DNA of 10,787 nt from Eggerthellaceae bacterium (GTDB lineage: Bacteria; Actinomycetota; Coriobacteriia; Coriobacteriales; Eggerthellaceae): the NCBI GenBank assembly GCA_017459485.1, contig JAFUCW010000109.1:1-10787 (forward strand), in the 5' to 3' direction. A program made the translations under genes and the position numbers. Positions 1-6,799 of the stretch are shown here, piece after piece; the first letter of the stretch is position 1; every line of letters starts with the position of its first letter. Under the pieces are notes generated by a model, which was given only the letters and a program-made list of their open reading frames with translations, had not been told where the DNA came from and made no database searches.

Positions 1-179
1 TGGACGAGGGCATCCTGGGCCACGCGCTGGGCGTTATGGGATTCACTCGCGTCGAGGGCTCGTTCGCAGCCGAGTGGTGCATGCCCGAGCTCATGGGAAC
101 CGACGCGATTGCCGAGGCAGCCGCCATGGCAATGGCGAACCTCCCCGCATCCGCCGAACCGTTGGAAGGGGAGGGGTAG
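1..179 (+). CDS. C-terminal end of an unrecognised protein (5' truncated)
   Basis: An open frame enters from the left edge (first full codon at base 3) and ends at a TAG at 177-179, leaving about 58 residues. The visible part includes GHALGVMGFTRVEG, then AEWCMPELMG, an alanine/methionine-rich stretch and an acidic tail (EPLEGEG). I see no catalytic motif or membrane segment and do not recognise the family. The frame is accepted as real because its stop lies one base before the ATG of the ATPase gene. Its last codons also supply that gene's G-rich ribosome-binding site, a typical operon junction. It is therefore probably co-transcribed and translationally coupled with the VirD4-like ATPase and may belong to the same machine. 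Confidence 0.6.
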   Translation, partial: DEGILGHALGVMGFTRVEGSFAAEWCMPELMGTDAIAEAAAMAMANLPASAEPLEGEG

Positions 180-180
180 C

Positions 181-2433
181 ATGCGCCTGGCAACCGTGAA
201 ATCCATTCCCACCGCGCTTCGCTTCGCAAGCGACCCCAAGGCCGCCGGCGTGCGCCATTGGACGTGGACCCAGGTCGTCTCGGGCGAAGCCCCCGCGTCG
301 TATCCCGTCGCGTCCGACGAAAGCGGCATGTTCCTGCAGCCGTTCGACCAGCATTGCCTGGTGGCGGGCGTCACGGGTAGCGGCAAAACCTACAGCGTGC
401 TTGCCCCGGCGGTGCTGTTGTGCGCTCAGTCGGAACAGGCGCCCAATCTGGTGGTCATCGACGCCAAGCCGACCCTGCACGACATGACGGCGGAGCGTCT
501 GGGAAGCCTGGGATACGCCATCGTCCACCTTGACTTGCGTACGGGCAACGGCGACAGGTACAACCCGCTCCAACCGATCTACTACGCACGTCGGATGGGG
601 GACCTGAACCAGGCAGACGTGCTCATGGACGTCCTGACGGGCAGCCTGGTCGAAAAGGTGCACAGCGACAAGGACCCCTTCTGGGAGCACACGGCATCGG
701 CCTACATTGCAGGTTGCGCGTACGCGCTCATGGAGGTTTCGGGCAAGCGCGGTGCACCGACGCTCGGGCAGGTCTCGGAAATGGTGTCCCAGCCCTTGGA
801 CCGAATCGCCGCGGCTGTGAAGAAGCTCAGGGACGCGAACACGCGCAAGGTTCTCGAAGGCGTCCTGTCCAGCCACCGCGCGAAGGACACGTACAGCTCG
901 ATTGCCGTCGTCACGCAAACGGCGCTCTCCTACTACAACACCAAGGTGGGCGCACATGTAACAAGCAAGTCCACGTTCGACCTGGAAGACGCCCTGTGCG
1001 GTGGGAAGAAGACCGCCATCTTCGTCACGGCGGCAGACGAGCTTGGTCCGGACGCGAAGCGCTTTGCAAGCATCTTCTTCGACATGATGTATCGCATTTT
1101 CGTCCATCATCGCGAAACGGGTGGTGCGACCTGCAGCTCCGCGCGCGGCGTGCGCCTGATCTGGGACGAGTTGGCGTCGTTCCCGGCCACTTCCACCTTG
1201 GGAGACCTCCTTGCTACCAGCCGCAGCCGCAACCTGTTCATGATGGCAGGGCTCCAGAGCACCGCACAGCTGCGGGCGAACGGCTACAGCGAAGGCCAGG
1301 TGGCCGCTATCCTTTCCCAGTTCGGCAACGCGCTGCTCTTCAGGAACGCGGACAGGCACATCGGGGCGGAGGCCGACCTTCGCACAGGAGGGCTGGTCAC
1401 TTCCAAGGACATGATAGGGCTTGCCACGGGGGAGGCATTCTTCATCCGCGGGGGTTCGCCCGTGCTGCGGACGCAGCTGCCCCCGTTCGACGCCCTGCCA
1501 GGGCACGCTTCGCACATGCTGGACGGCGAGACAAAGCGCGAAGTCGACGAGCTGTTCGAAGACGCCGTCGGCGGTTTGAGCGCCGAAGAGGAGGTGGCCG
1601 CGAAGTACGTGGTCGACGAGCGAACCGCGCAGCTGGAGTTCGACCGGCTTGCGGCGTTCCCCTCCACCCCGACGGAGGCAGAAGAGCCTTGGGCGCACAA
1701 GCTGCTCGACGTTCTGCACGAGCATCCCGATTCGTCGGGAATCGAAAAGGCGGCGACCATACTTTCGCAGAACGCTTCCGTGGAAGAGGGGGCGGACACG
1801 CGCCTTTGCGGGATTGAGCTTGCGAAGGTGATCAACCAGATCGCTGTGGAAAAAGGGGTTTTCGCGGTCGACATCTGCATGAACATGATCGTGTCGGGAG
1901 TGCTGCCCTACAACCCGGTCTTGTCCGACAGCCTCTACCTGGGAATGATCAGGGCCATGTCCATCGTGGAGCATCAGGATGCGCTGGTGGTCAACTCAAT
2001 CCTGTTTGCCCAGCATATCAATCACGTCAGAAGCCAGTTTTCCGACCCCGTGTACGGACCCGGCGCCGAGCAGCTGAAGGAACTCGCCTCCGTTGGCAGG
2101 GGCTTGGTGGGCTTTAGGGACTGGAAAGGAGACAACGGTTCCGAAGGGAGCATATCTGCCAGCCACGCACACCGCACGCTTCGTGAAACCATCGACAGCC
2201 TGAAGCCGCTTGTGGCACCCGAAGTGGACAAATGCGCGACCTGCTTCGAAGCGCTGGCGAACGAAGGCGTGCAGCTGGGCAGCATGCTGGTCGGATGCGC
2301 GCCGGAGGACGAGCTGCTGCAGGCCCAGGTTGTCTTCGCGGGGGCTTTCGGTGCGCTTGTGCGCCCGGACGTCGTCGGCAGGATGAGGGCGGTCGTGACC
2401 GACAGCATGCGCAGCAGCATCAGCACTTTGTAG
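181..2433 (+). CDS. VirD4/TraG-like coupling-type ATPase, soluble form
   Basis: A 750-residue P-loop ATPase. Walker A is GVTGSGKT at residues 63-70, followed by VVIDAKP (91-97), a pattern common in VirD4/TraG/HerA-type pumps. A Walker B-like segment is VRLIWDELASFP (324-335). The AGLQSTAQL segment (356-364) and RNADRHIG (388-395) resemble the VirD4 sensor region and the start of the TraM-recognition region. Family members are hexameric motors that pass DNA or protein to type IV secretion channels. I chose the ATG at 181 over an in-frame ATG at 109 because GGAAGGGGAGGGG ends four bases before it and it follows the upstream stop by one base. The protein lacks the N-terminal transmembrane pair of classical VirD4: Walker A comes at residue 63 and nothing before it is hydrophobic enough to span a membrane. 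About 290 residues after the ATPase core (460-750) match no domain I know. The substrate is unknown, and HerA-like or defence roles cannot be excluded. Confidence 0.8.
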   Translation: MRLATVKSIPTALRFASDPKAAGVRHWTWTQVVSGEAPASYPVASDESGMFLQPFDQHCLVAGVTGSGKTYSVLAPAVLLCAQSEQAPNLVVIDAKPTLHDMTAERLGSLGYAIVHLDLRTGNGDRYNPLQPIYYARRMGDLNQADVLMDVLTGSLVEKVHSDKDPFWEHTASAYIAGCAYALMEVSGKRGAPTLGQVSEMVSQPLDRIAAAVKKLRDANTRKVLEGVLSSHRAKDTYSSIAVVTQTALSYYNTKVGAHVTSKSTFDLEDALCGGKKTAIFVTAADELGPDAKRFASIFFDMMYRIFVHHRETGGATCSSARGVRLIWDELASFPATSTLGDLLATSRSRNLFMMAGLQSTAQLRANGYSEGQVAAILSQFGNALLFRNADRHIGAEADLRTGGLVTSKDMIGLATGEAFFIRGGSPVLRTQLPPFDALPGHASHMLDGETKREVDELFEDAVGGLSAEEEVAAKYVVDERTAQLEFDRLAAFPSTPTEAEEPWAHKLLDVLHEHPDSSGIEKAATILSQNASVEEGADTRLCGIELAKVINQIAVEKGVFAVDICMNMIVSGVLPYNPVLSDSLYLGMIRAMSIVEHQDALVVNSILFAQHINHVRSQFSDPVYGPGAEQLKELASVGRGLVGFRDWKGDNGSEGSISASHAHRTLRETIDSLKPLVAPEVDKCATCFEALANEGVQLGSMLVGCAPEDELLQAQVVFAGAFGALVRPDVVGRMRAVVTDSMRSSISTL

Positions 2434-2475
2434 GACCGAGCACGAAAGGCGGAAAGGAAGACGGTGGAGAAGACG

Positions 2476-2595
2476 ATGGAATCTTATGCGCTGCCTTTGC
2501 TGGGCGGCAGGGCCCAGGAAGCGCGTGCAGTACAGCTGGCTGCGGCGCTTCTGCCCGCGCCATATCTTGTAGCTCCCGCATTTCAATCGAGGTGA
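2476..2595 (+). CDS. Possible 39-residue small ORF in the ATPase operon
   Basis: ATG at 2476 is preceded by GGTGGAGA (2463-2470), a plausible Shine-Dalgarno site with five bases of spacing. The frame ends with TGA at 2593-2595, and those bases are part of the AGGTGA ribosome-binding site of the next gene, so the two would be translationally coupled. The product runs MESYALPLLGG, then an alanine/leucine-rich middle (QLAAALLPAPYLVAP) and ends FQSR. A GTG at 2464 is an alternative in-frame start adding four residues. The frame is also the same as that of the upstream ATPase and is open from that gene's TAG onward, so chance openness in G+C-rich DNA is possible. Function is unknown; it could be a leader peptide, a small partner protein or a translation relay. 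Confidence 0.35.
   Translation: MESYALPLLGGRAQEARAVQLAAALLPAPYLVAPAFQSR
2590..2595 (+). promoter_or_regulatory. Ribosome-binding site fixing the start at 2601
   Basis: AGGTGA lies five bases before the ATG at 2601. It selects that ATG out of a longer open frame that runs back into the ATPase gene in another register. It overlaps the stop of the 39-codon ORF, which favours coupled translation if that ORF is used. Confidence 0.6.
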
Positions 2596-2600
2596 TTTGT

Positions 2601-3200
2601 ATGGCCGATCTTGTCAGCATAATCAGTCCACGCCTTATGCTTGCAGATGCCGCCGCATTTGCAGCCAGGCTCTTCGGGCGCCCTAAATCTTCCTTGCGCA
2701 TTCGGAGCGAAGGCGCTGCCCGCTACATTGCAAACTCGGCAAAGAAAGGTCCTGATGCAGTAGAGCTTTCTGCAACGGTCATCGAAATACGCGCCGACGC
2801 ATTCGAAGAGTCTGGGCGCCAAGAGGACGCCGACACGCAAAGAGAAGCCCTTTTGGAGGGCCTTGCCGAGGCCGCGAGGCAGGATGGCTGTAACTTTCGC
2901 ACGCTCGCCCGGGTCGTAGAAAACGATGCCGCTCAGCGCGGAGTGGACGACGACTTTGCTGCTTCAGAGCTTTTGTACAGAGACGTGATCAAGTACCGCG
3001 AAGCAGCCTTCGAGCACTCTGGCCTCGAAGGCGATTTCGAAGAACTGATGACGGCATACAGTCTCCATTGCGACGTTGCTGCCGTGTATCCATTCTGGGA
3101 ATGCTGCCAAGTGTGTCGGGATCGCGTGCCCACCAGGAAGCCGCCTCTCCGCTGTCCCGCATTGATTCGCCTGGCAGGAGAGGGGGCTTATGTGGAGTAG
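2601..3200 (+). CDS. Unrecognised 199-residue protein
   Basis: The protein starts MADLVSIISP and ends EGAYVE at a TAG. I do not recognise the family. It looks soluble and mostly helical. Residues 16-70 contain alanine-rich and basic stretches, 70-95 are strongly charged (EESGRQEDADTQRE), and 115-150 are acidic and aromatic. The C-terminal quarter has a cysteine cluster (WECCQVC, residues 166-172, plus C185) that might bind a metal. The start at 2601 is set by AGGTGA five bases upstream. It follows the VirD4-like ATPase on the same strand, so it may be an accessory or cargo protein of that machine; this rests on position only. Codon use, with ATA, AAA, TTG and TTT scattered in the first third, looks less G+C-biased than in the ATPase gene, which would fit accessory or recently acquired DNA. 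Confidence 0.6.
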   Translation: MADLVSIISPRLMLADAAAFAARLFGRPKSSLRIRSEGAARYIANSAKKGPDAVELSATVIEIRADAFEESGRQEDADTQREALLEGLAEAARQDGCNFRTLARVVENDAAQRGVDDDFAASELLYRDVIKYREAAFEHSGLEGDFEELMTAYSLHCDVAAVYPFWECCQVCRDRVPTRKPPLRCPALIRLAGEGAYVE

Positions 3201-3255
3201 GCCCCGTAGCGCCGACCCGGCCTCATGCGCGCCAAACGTGGAACCTGGATTGCTG

Positions 3256-4341
3256 TCAGCCCAGGATGTTGTCGATCATGCGGTCTTTCAGGCGGTTGAC
3301 GGTGTCAAGCTTCCACTGCGGATAGCCAAGCCCGGGATCGGTGTAGGCGAAATCCTTCAGCGCAACAAGCTTTGAGCGGATGGCAGGGGTCATCACAGCC
3401 TTGGCGATAGTGGAGAAGTCGGCGCCAATCTTTGGGCCTATCATATTCAGGTACTCGTCGAAGTTGTCACCTTCCATCATCATGGGCAGGCACGCCATGT
3501 TGTGGTCGAACAAAGGCGCCATGCGCAGGATCTCGCCCGTGTCGTTGTCAACAAGAAAGCCATAGTTGCCCGAATGGCGGTCGACGTTGGCAACGACGGC
3601 ATCCATGACCACCATCTCGCGGAAGCCCTCCTCTGCGTTATGGGCAGCGCAAAACTCGAGCATGTCCTCGACCTCGAAAGGCCCGTCGAAGAAGCGGTGC
3701 GCCGACACAAAACCTGTCTGCTCCGACGTGAACAGGGGGCACTTGCTTGCCAGCTTCCCGCGGAAGTTCACCACCGTGTAGTCCACGTGGTCGATATGGG
3801 CTGCAGCGAGGATGTCCGAAGCCAGCTTTTCCGAATAGGGCTCGAATCCCGCATTAGCGTATCCAGTCGACCCGCGCTTGAGCAAAGAAATCCGACCGTC
3901 TTCGCGCACCCAGCACTTGGCGAACGATCCCGAGGTTGCGTATTCCGGAGAGGTCGGCGAGTTCTGCCGTCCGTACATCCCCGTGCCATCGAAGGCGATG
4001 CGCGCGATCACGTCGTCGAAGGGGTTGCGGTAGAGCGACACGTCTGCCCAGGTTATCTCCTCGTCGGCCCGTTTCATCCAGAATGTGTCGGTAAGCGAAA
4101 GGCAGCGCGCCATCCCGATGAAATCATGGCGGGTAGTGAGCCCCAGCTCGCGCATGAGCCGCTCGATGGAAACACGGTGCTTTGCGATCTGGCGGCCGTC
4201 GATCCAGTCGTTTATGTTGACGAAGCCGTAGGGGAAATAGGAGCCCAGGCGCTCAATCTCGTTGTAGCGGAAGTCGTCTAAACGCTTCTCCTCTGCGTAG
4301 GTCGCAACGACCTCGTCTTTGTTCATAAGCTGATAGAGCAT
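3256..4341 (-). CDS. HipA-like serine/threonine kinase, standing alone
   Basis: A 361-residue protein whose C-terminal half carries the HipA/CtkA kinase signature. The catalytic loop NVDRHSGN (252-259) has the catalytic Asp at 254 and the metal-binding Asn at 259. The DFG-equivalent Asp is in APLFDHN (D279), and the likely ATP-contacting Lys is K155 in ISLLKRGS. Known relatives phosphorylate proteins (HipA acts on glutamyl-tRNA synthetase) and slow growth. The N-terminal 100 residues (YPYGFVNINDWIDGR region onward) differ from classical HipA. The start is fixed by AAAGGAGGTGG on the minus strand ending four bases before ATG at 4341. An upstream in-frame ATG at 4545 would bury the promoter and is rejected. 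No HipB-type helix-turn-helix antitoxin lies beside it: the gene downstream is convergent and the one upstream is divergent. It could be a toxin kinase regulated in trans or a non-toxin signalling kinase. The kinase fold is secure, the target unknown. Confidence 0.8.
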   Translation of the reverse strand: MLYQLMNKDEVVATYAEEKRLDDFRYNEIERLGSYFPYGFVNINDWIDGRQIAKHRVSIERLMRELGLTTRHDFIGMARCLSLTDTFWMKRADEEITWADVSLYRNPFDDVIARIAFDGTGMYGRQNSPTSPEYATSGSFAKCWVREDGRISLLKRGSTGYANAGFEPYSEKLASDILAAAHIDHVDYTVVNFRGKLASKCPLFTSEQTGFVSAHRFFDGPFEVEDMLEFCAAHNAEEGFREMVVMDAVVANVDRHSGNYGFLVDNDTGEILRMAPLFDHNMACLPMMMEGDNFDEYLNMIGPKIGADFSTIAKAVMTPAIRSKLVALKDFAYTDPGLGYPQWKLDTVNRLKDRMIDNILG

Positions 4342-4378
4342 CGTGCCACCTCCTTTGGCGTCCCGGACCACGGTTTGT

Positions 4379-4384
4379 ATTATA
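4379..4384 (-). promoter_or_regulatory. Predicted -10 box of the HipA-like gene
   Basis: Read on the minus strand this is a perfect TATAAT. It sits 37 bases from the ATG, giving a leader of about 30 bases that contains the strong Shine-Dalgarno site. The -35 is poor (TGCAAT at a 17-base spacer), so the promoter may be weak or activator-dependent. Confidence 0.45.
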
Positions 4385-4439
4385 TGCTCTTTTCTTAGGC
4401 CATTGCATGCTGCATCATTTCCATAACCAGGGCTCTCGA

Positions 4440-4494
4440 TGCCAGGTCTTTCGCAGCTACCGCGCGACGGATGATCCAAGTCCGTTGTCTGGCA
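4440..4494. promoter_or_regulatory. Possible operator or hairpin between divergent promoters
   Basis: Two nested inverted pairs occur: TGCCAG (4440-4445) with CTGGCA (4489-4494), and CGACGGA (4465-4471) with TCCGTTG (4481-4487, one wobble pair) around a nine-base loop. They lie between the two outward-facing -10 boxes, about where a shared regulator could bind. The outer arms are short and the spacing is asymmetric, so chance is a real alternative. The rest of the 4342-4601 gap holds the two promoters and nothing else I can name. Confidence 0.25.
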
Positions 4495-4524
4495 CGCATA
4501 AGGATGCTTTTGCGAAAAACGCGC

Positions 4525-4552
4525 TTTGCGCTGGCGTGGCAACAACTATAAT
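4525..4552 (+). promoter_or_regulatory. Predicted promoter of the zinc-ribbon/FHA operon
   Basis: A perfect TATAAT lies at 4547-4552. The best -35 candidate is TTTGCG at 4525-4530, with a 16-base spacer and a weak match. Transcription would begin near 4559, leaving a leader of about 43 bases before the ATG at 4602. The ribosome-binding site of that first gene is mediocre (GAGAGTGGGG, ending seven bases upstream). Confidence 0.4.
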
Positions 4553-4601
4553 CGTGATAACGTACTGGCTAAGCTGTTGTTCGTGAGAGTGGGGTATTGG
4601 C

Positions 4602-5849
4602 ATGGGTAATTTCTGTATGCGCTGCGGCAGGAAAATCGATCCGACGGACTTCTATTGCATGTATTGCGGCACTGCTACGGGCGTGACCGACGCCGATGTA
4701 GCCGCGCTGGGAGCGCCTCTATCTGTTGCAGGTGTTTCCGATGAGTCTGATTCGACCATTGCCGTCGATGCTCCAAGCGCTGTTGGCGTCCCTGTTTCTC
4801 CTGGTGGGGACGTCGCAGTGGATCCTCTCGTCAATTCTTCGACTGCTGCCGATGCCGTTTCGGCAATGACGGTAGACACGCCCGACGACGCCGTGTCGAC
4901 GAGGGTGGTCGATCCACCAGCCAACGTGCCGATTCCTGCAGAGCCACAGCCTTTCACCTTCGCAGACGCTCAGGAGGCAGGAAAGGAGCAGGATGCAGAA
5001 GACGCGATTGCCACCATGTTCGCTCCTGCTGCTTCGTGTGAGGCTGCGTCGGTGCCCGATTTCGTGTCCGACGTGGCGCAAACGACCGAGTCCGCGTTCG
5101 ATTCTGGATTCGATCAAGCTTTTGCCGACGACCACACGCCCGTTTCGGAGCCAGCATCGAGGTTCGATCCGGAACCTGCGCTAGTCCCCGAATCCGAACC
5201 TGCGCTCGAACCTGAGTTCGAACCTGCGTCCGCCGTGGCTCTCGAGCCCGTACTGGCCTCCGAGCCCGCATTCGATCCCGAGCCCGCCCCGGCCTTCGGG
5301 TCTGCGCTTGAGCCAGAGTTCGGGCCCGCTTTGACTCCTGCGCCAGAGCCATCGCTTGATTATGACCCGGCCTCTGCGCCTGCGTTCGCGCCCGTGTCCG
5401 CTCCGTCCCCCGAGCCCGCGCCCGCACCTGCGCCTATGCCTGTGCCTGCGCCCGCGTCCGCACCTATGCCTACCCCTGCCCCCTCTTTCGCGAACTCGTC
5501 GGCGACGATCATCGAGCTTCCTACCGACGCTCAAGGCTATGCGCCGGCTTCCGCAGGGCGCCCAGTGCTGGTACGCAAAAGCGACGGTGCCCGTTTCGAC
5601 GTCGTTGCGCCCTGCGTCATTGGACGTGCCGACAACTGCGAAGTGCGCATCGACGACTACCAGGGCATCAGCCGCATGCACGCCAAAATCTACACCGATG
5701 CTTCTGGAAACTACCTGGTCGAAGACCTGTTCTCCACCAACAACACCTACGTCGGAAACGAGCGCGTCACGAACGGCTCTCCTTGCAGGCTCGATCCTGG
5801 CGCAACGCTTAAGCTGGGGTCGCAAGAATTCGAATTCGTTATTGAGTAG
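4602..5849 (+). CDS. Zinc-ribbon and FHA-domain protein
   Basis: A 415-residue cytoplasmic protein in three parts. Residues 1-25 form a zinc ribbon with CxxCG pairs (C5, C8, C19, C22). Residues 30-310 are a low-complexity linker, first Ala/Val/Asp-rich, then from about 183 to 295 dominated by Glu-Pro-Ala and later Ala-Pro repeats (EPALEPEFEPAS and similar). Residues 320-415 are an FHA domain with its canonical positions: GR at 341-342, SRMH at 357-360, and NNT at 380-382. FHA domains bind phosphothreonine peptides, so the protein probably reads phosphorylation by a Ser/Thr kinase. No conventional Ser/Thr kinase lies in the window. It is first in a four-gene operon, 18 bases before the next gene, which has the same ribbon. 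No membrane segment is seen. The FHA assignment is firm; the partner and role are unknown. Confidence 0.88.
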   Translation: MGNFCMRCGRKIDPTDFYCMYCGTATGVTDADVAALGAPLSVAGVSDESDSTIAVDAPSAVGVPVSPGGDVAVDPLVNSSTAADAVSAMTVDTPDDAVSTRVVDPPANVPIPAEPQPFTFADAQEAGKEQDAEDAIATMFAPAASCEAASVPDFVSDVAQTTESAFDSGFDQAFADDHTPVSEPASRFDPEPALVPESEPALEPEFEPASAVALEPVLASEPAFDPEPAPAFGSALEPEFGPALTPAPEPSLDYDPASAPAFAPVSAPSPEPAPAPAPMPVPAPASAPMPTPAPSFANSSATIIELPTDAQGYAPASAGRPVLVRKSDGARFDVVAPCVIGRADNCEVRIDDYQGISRMHAKIYTDASGNYLVEDLFSTNNTYVGNERVTNGSPCRLDPGATLKLGSQEFEFVIE

Positions 5850-5867
5850 CTATCAGGAGGTATGCTC

Positions 5868-6770
5868 ATGCGTTGTCCACAATGCGGTAGAACGGTAGAA
5901 AACGAAGGTGCGGCTTTTTGCCCCAAATGCGGAGTGGGCCTTGTGGCCGACGAACCTGGTGCGTCCGAACCAGCTGCTGGTTCCCAGGAGTACTTCGACG
6001 GCGCTTTGGCGCAGGACCTGCAGCAGGATTCTTCGCAGGCAACAGATTCCGCTTCCGCGGCTCCCGCCGATCCAGGTGCGCCCTTCAAAAGCGCAGCCCC
6101 AGTGGCTGCAACGGGGCAGGCCGTTGCCGCCGAGGGGGCACAACCGCAGGCGCGCACGGTTTTTGCCGACCAGCAGTCTCAGGTGGCGGCCATCCAGCAG
6201 CAGCCCCAGGCGGCGGCCATCCAGCAGCAGCAATCGCCGGCTGCATATTCGCAGCCCCAGGGTCAGCAGAGCCCGAACCTGTACGGCCAGTCTGGCCAAA
6301 TTCAGCCTGGCGTCCAAGCTACGGGCGCCCCTTACGATCCCGCCCTTGCCGCAAACGCGCCCTTCCTTGCCATGTGGCAAACGCAGGGTGGCTACACGGC
6401 ACTCGGAATCCTGGCCGCAATTGGCATTAGCGTGTTTTCGAATATTTTGTCGGGCACGGGAGTGCTTTCGATTGTGGGCTCGATTATTCAGATCGGCGTG
6501 TTGGCGTTTTCGATTTACTACGCGCTGGCAATGTATCCTAGCCTGTTCACCTCCAGCCCGAAGGCTACGTCGGTTAATGCCGTTTCGTTCTTGAACGGGT
6601 TTGTCGGGGGCATCATCTTCGGCCTTATATGGAACAGCAATCTGACTAAGAGGTACAAGGGCATTTCCAACATTGTCTTTGTTGTCTTTAACTGCGTTGT
6701 GTTCGTCGCGGCGTTCTTCTTCGGCATTGCGCTGGTCGGTATGGTCGTGGGTTCTGCAGGACAGATGTAA
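5868..6770 (+). CDS. Zinc-ribbon, Gln-rich, multi-pass membrane protein
   Basis: A 300-residue protein. Residues 1-24 are a zinc ribbon (C3, C6, C18, C21; MRCPQCGRTV), very like those of the first and fourth operon proteins. Residues 30-165 are a disordered Ala/Gln/Pro-rich linker with two copies of a nine-residue repeat (105-122). The C-terminal third is hydrophobic with about four membrane segments, near 177-192, 198-221, 240-256 and 268-294; a basic stretch (LTKRYKG) lies between the last two. Such ribbon-plus-membrane proteins are common and mostly uncharacterised. The ribbon presumably stays cytoplasmic. I prefer ATG 5868 over ATG 5862 because AGGAGG (5855-5860) lies seven bases before 5868 but only one before 5862. 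It is the second gene of the operon, with 29 bases to the lipoprotein gene. Confidence 0.8.
   Translation: MRCPQCGRTVENEGAAFCPKCGVGLVADEPGASEPAAGSQEYFDGALAQDLQQDSSQATDSASAAPADPGAPFKSAAPVAATGQAVAAEGAQPQARTVFADQQSQVAAIQQQPQAAAIQQQQSPAAYSQPQGQQSPNLYGQSGQIQPGVQATGAPYDPALAANAPFLAMWQTQGGYTALGILAAIGISVFSNILSGTGVLSIVGSIIQIGVLAFSIYYALAMYPSLFTSSPKATSVNAVSFLNGFVGGIIFGLIWNSNLTKRYKGISNIVFVVFNCVVFVAAFFFGIALVGMVVGSAGQM
6180..6233 (+). repeat. Tandem 27-base coding repeat (two copies)
   Basis: Two adjacent 27-base units (6180-6206 and 6207-6233) encode QVAAIQQQP and QAAAIQQQQ. They share the same codons over most of their length, which implies a recent duplication or slippage in the Gln-rich linker of the membrane protein. 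The repeat keeps the reading frame. Confidence 0.8.
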
Positions 6771-6775
6771 ACCTA

Positions 6776-6791
6776 CTAGGAGGCTAGGAGG
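6776..6791 (+). promoter_or_regulatory. Doubled Shine-Dalgarno site
   Basis: CTAGGAGG occurs twice back to back (6776-6783 and 6784-6791). The second copy ends eight bases before the ATG at 6800, a good spacing; the first is too far away to serve that start directly. It may increase ribosome capture for the lipoprotein or be a harmless duplication. Confidence 0.6.
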
Positions 6792-6799
6792 CGCCTTCT

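Noticed and set aside
109..180. Upstream ATG start for the ATPase
   Set aside because: It overlaps the preceding coding frame, and the good ribosome site is placed for ATG 181.
714..1817. Plus-strand open frame in another register inside the ATPase gene
   Set aside because: Arg/Gly/Ala-rich shadow product with no motif; overlaps the ATPase entirely.
91..1974. Very long minus-strand open frame (about 627 codons) opposite the ATPase gene
   Set aside because: It is antisense to a protein with clear Walker motifs, its predicted product is rich in Arg/His/Val without any domain, and no ribosome site supports it. Third-position G+C bias explains the openness.
2232..2600. Upstream extension of the 199-residue protein
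   Set aside because: It lies within the ATPase gene in another frame, and AGGTGA marks ATG 2601.
3201..3255. A bidirectional terminator between the convergent genes
   Set aside because: No stem of useful length with a flanking T-run could be found in these 55 bases.
3068..3325. A frameshift near the end of the 199-residue protein, with continuation in another frame
   Set aside because: The alternative frame gives low-quality sequence that runs into the convergent kinase gene, and no recognisable domain is broken.
3502..4281. Plus-strand open frame opposite the HipA-like kinase
   Set aside because: Antisense to the conserved kinase motifs; the product has no recognisable domain and there is no ribosome site.
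5181..5825. Minus-strand Arg/Gly-rich open frame opposite the FHA gene
   Set aside because: Shadow of the Glu-Pro-Ala repeat; repetitive codons generate it automatically.
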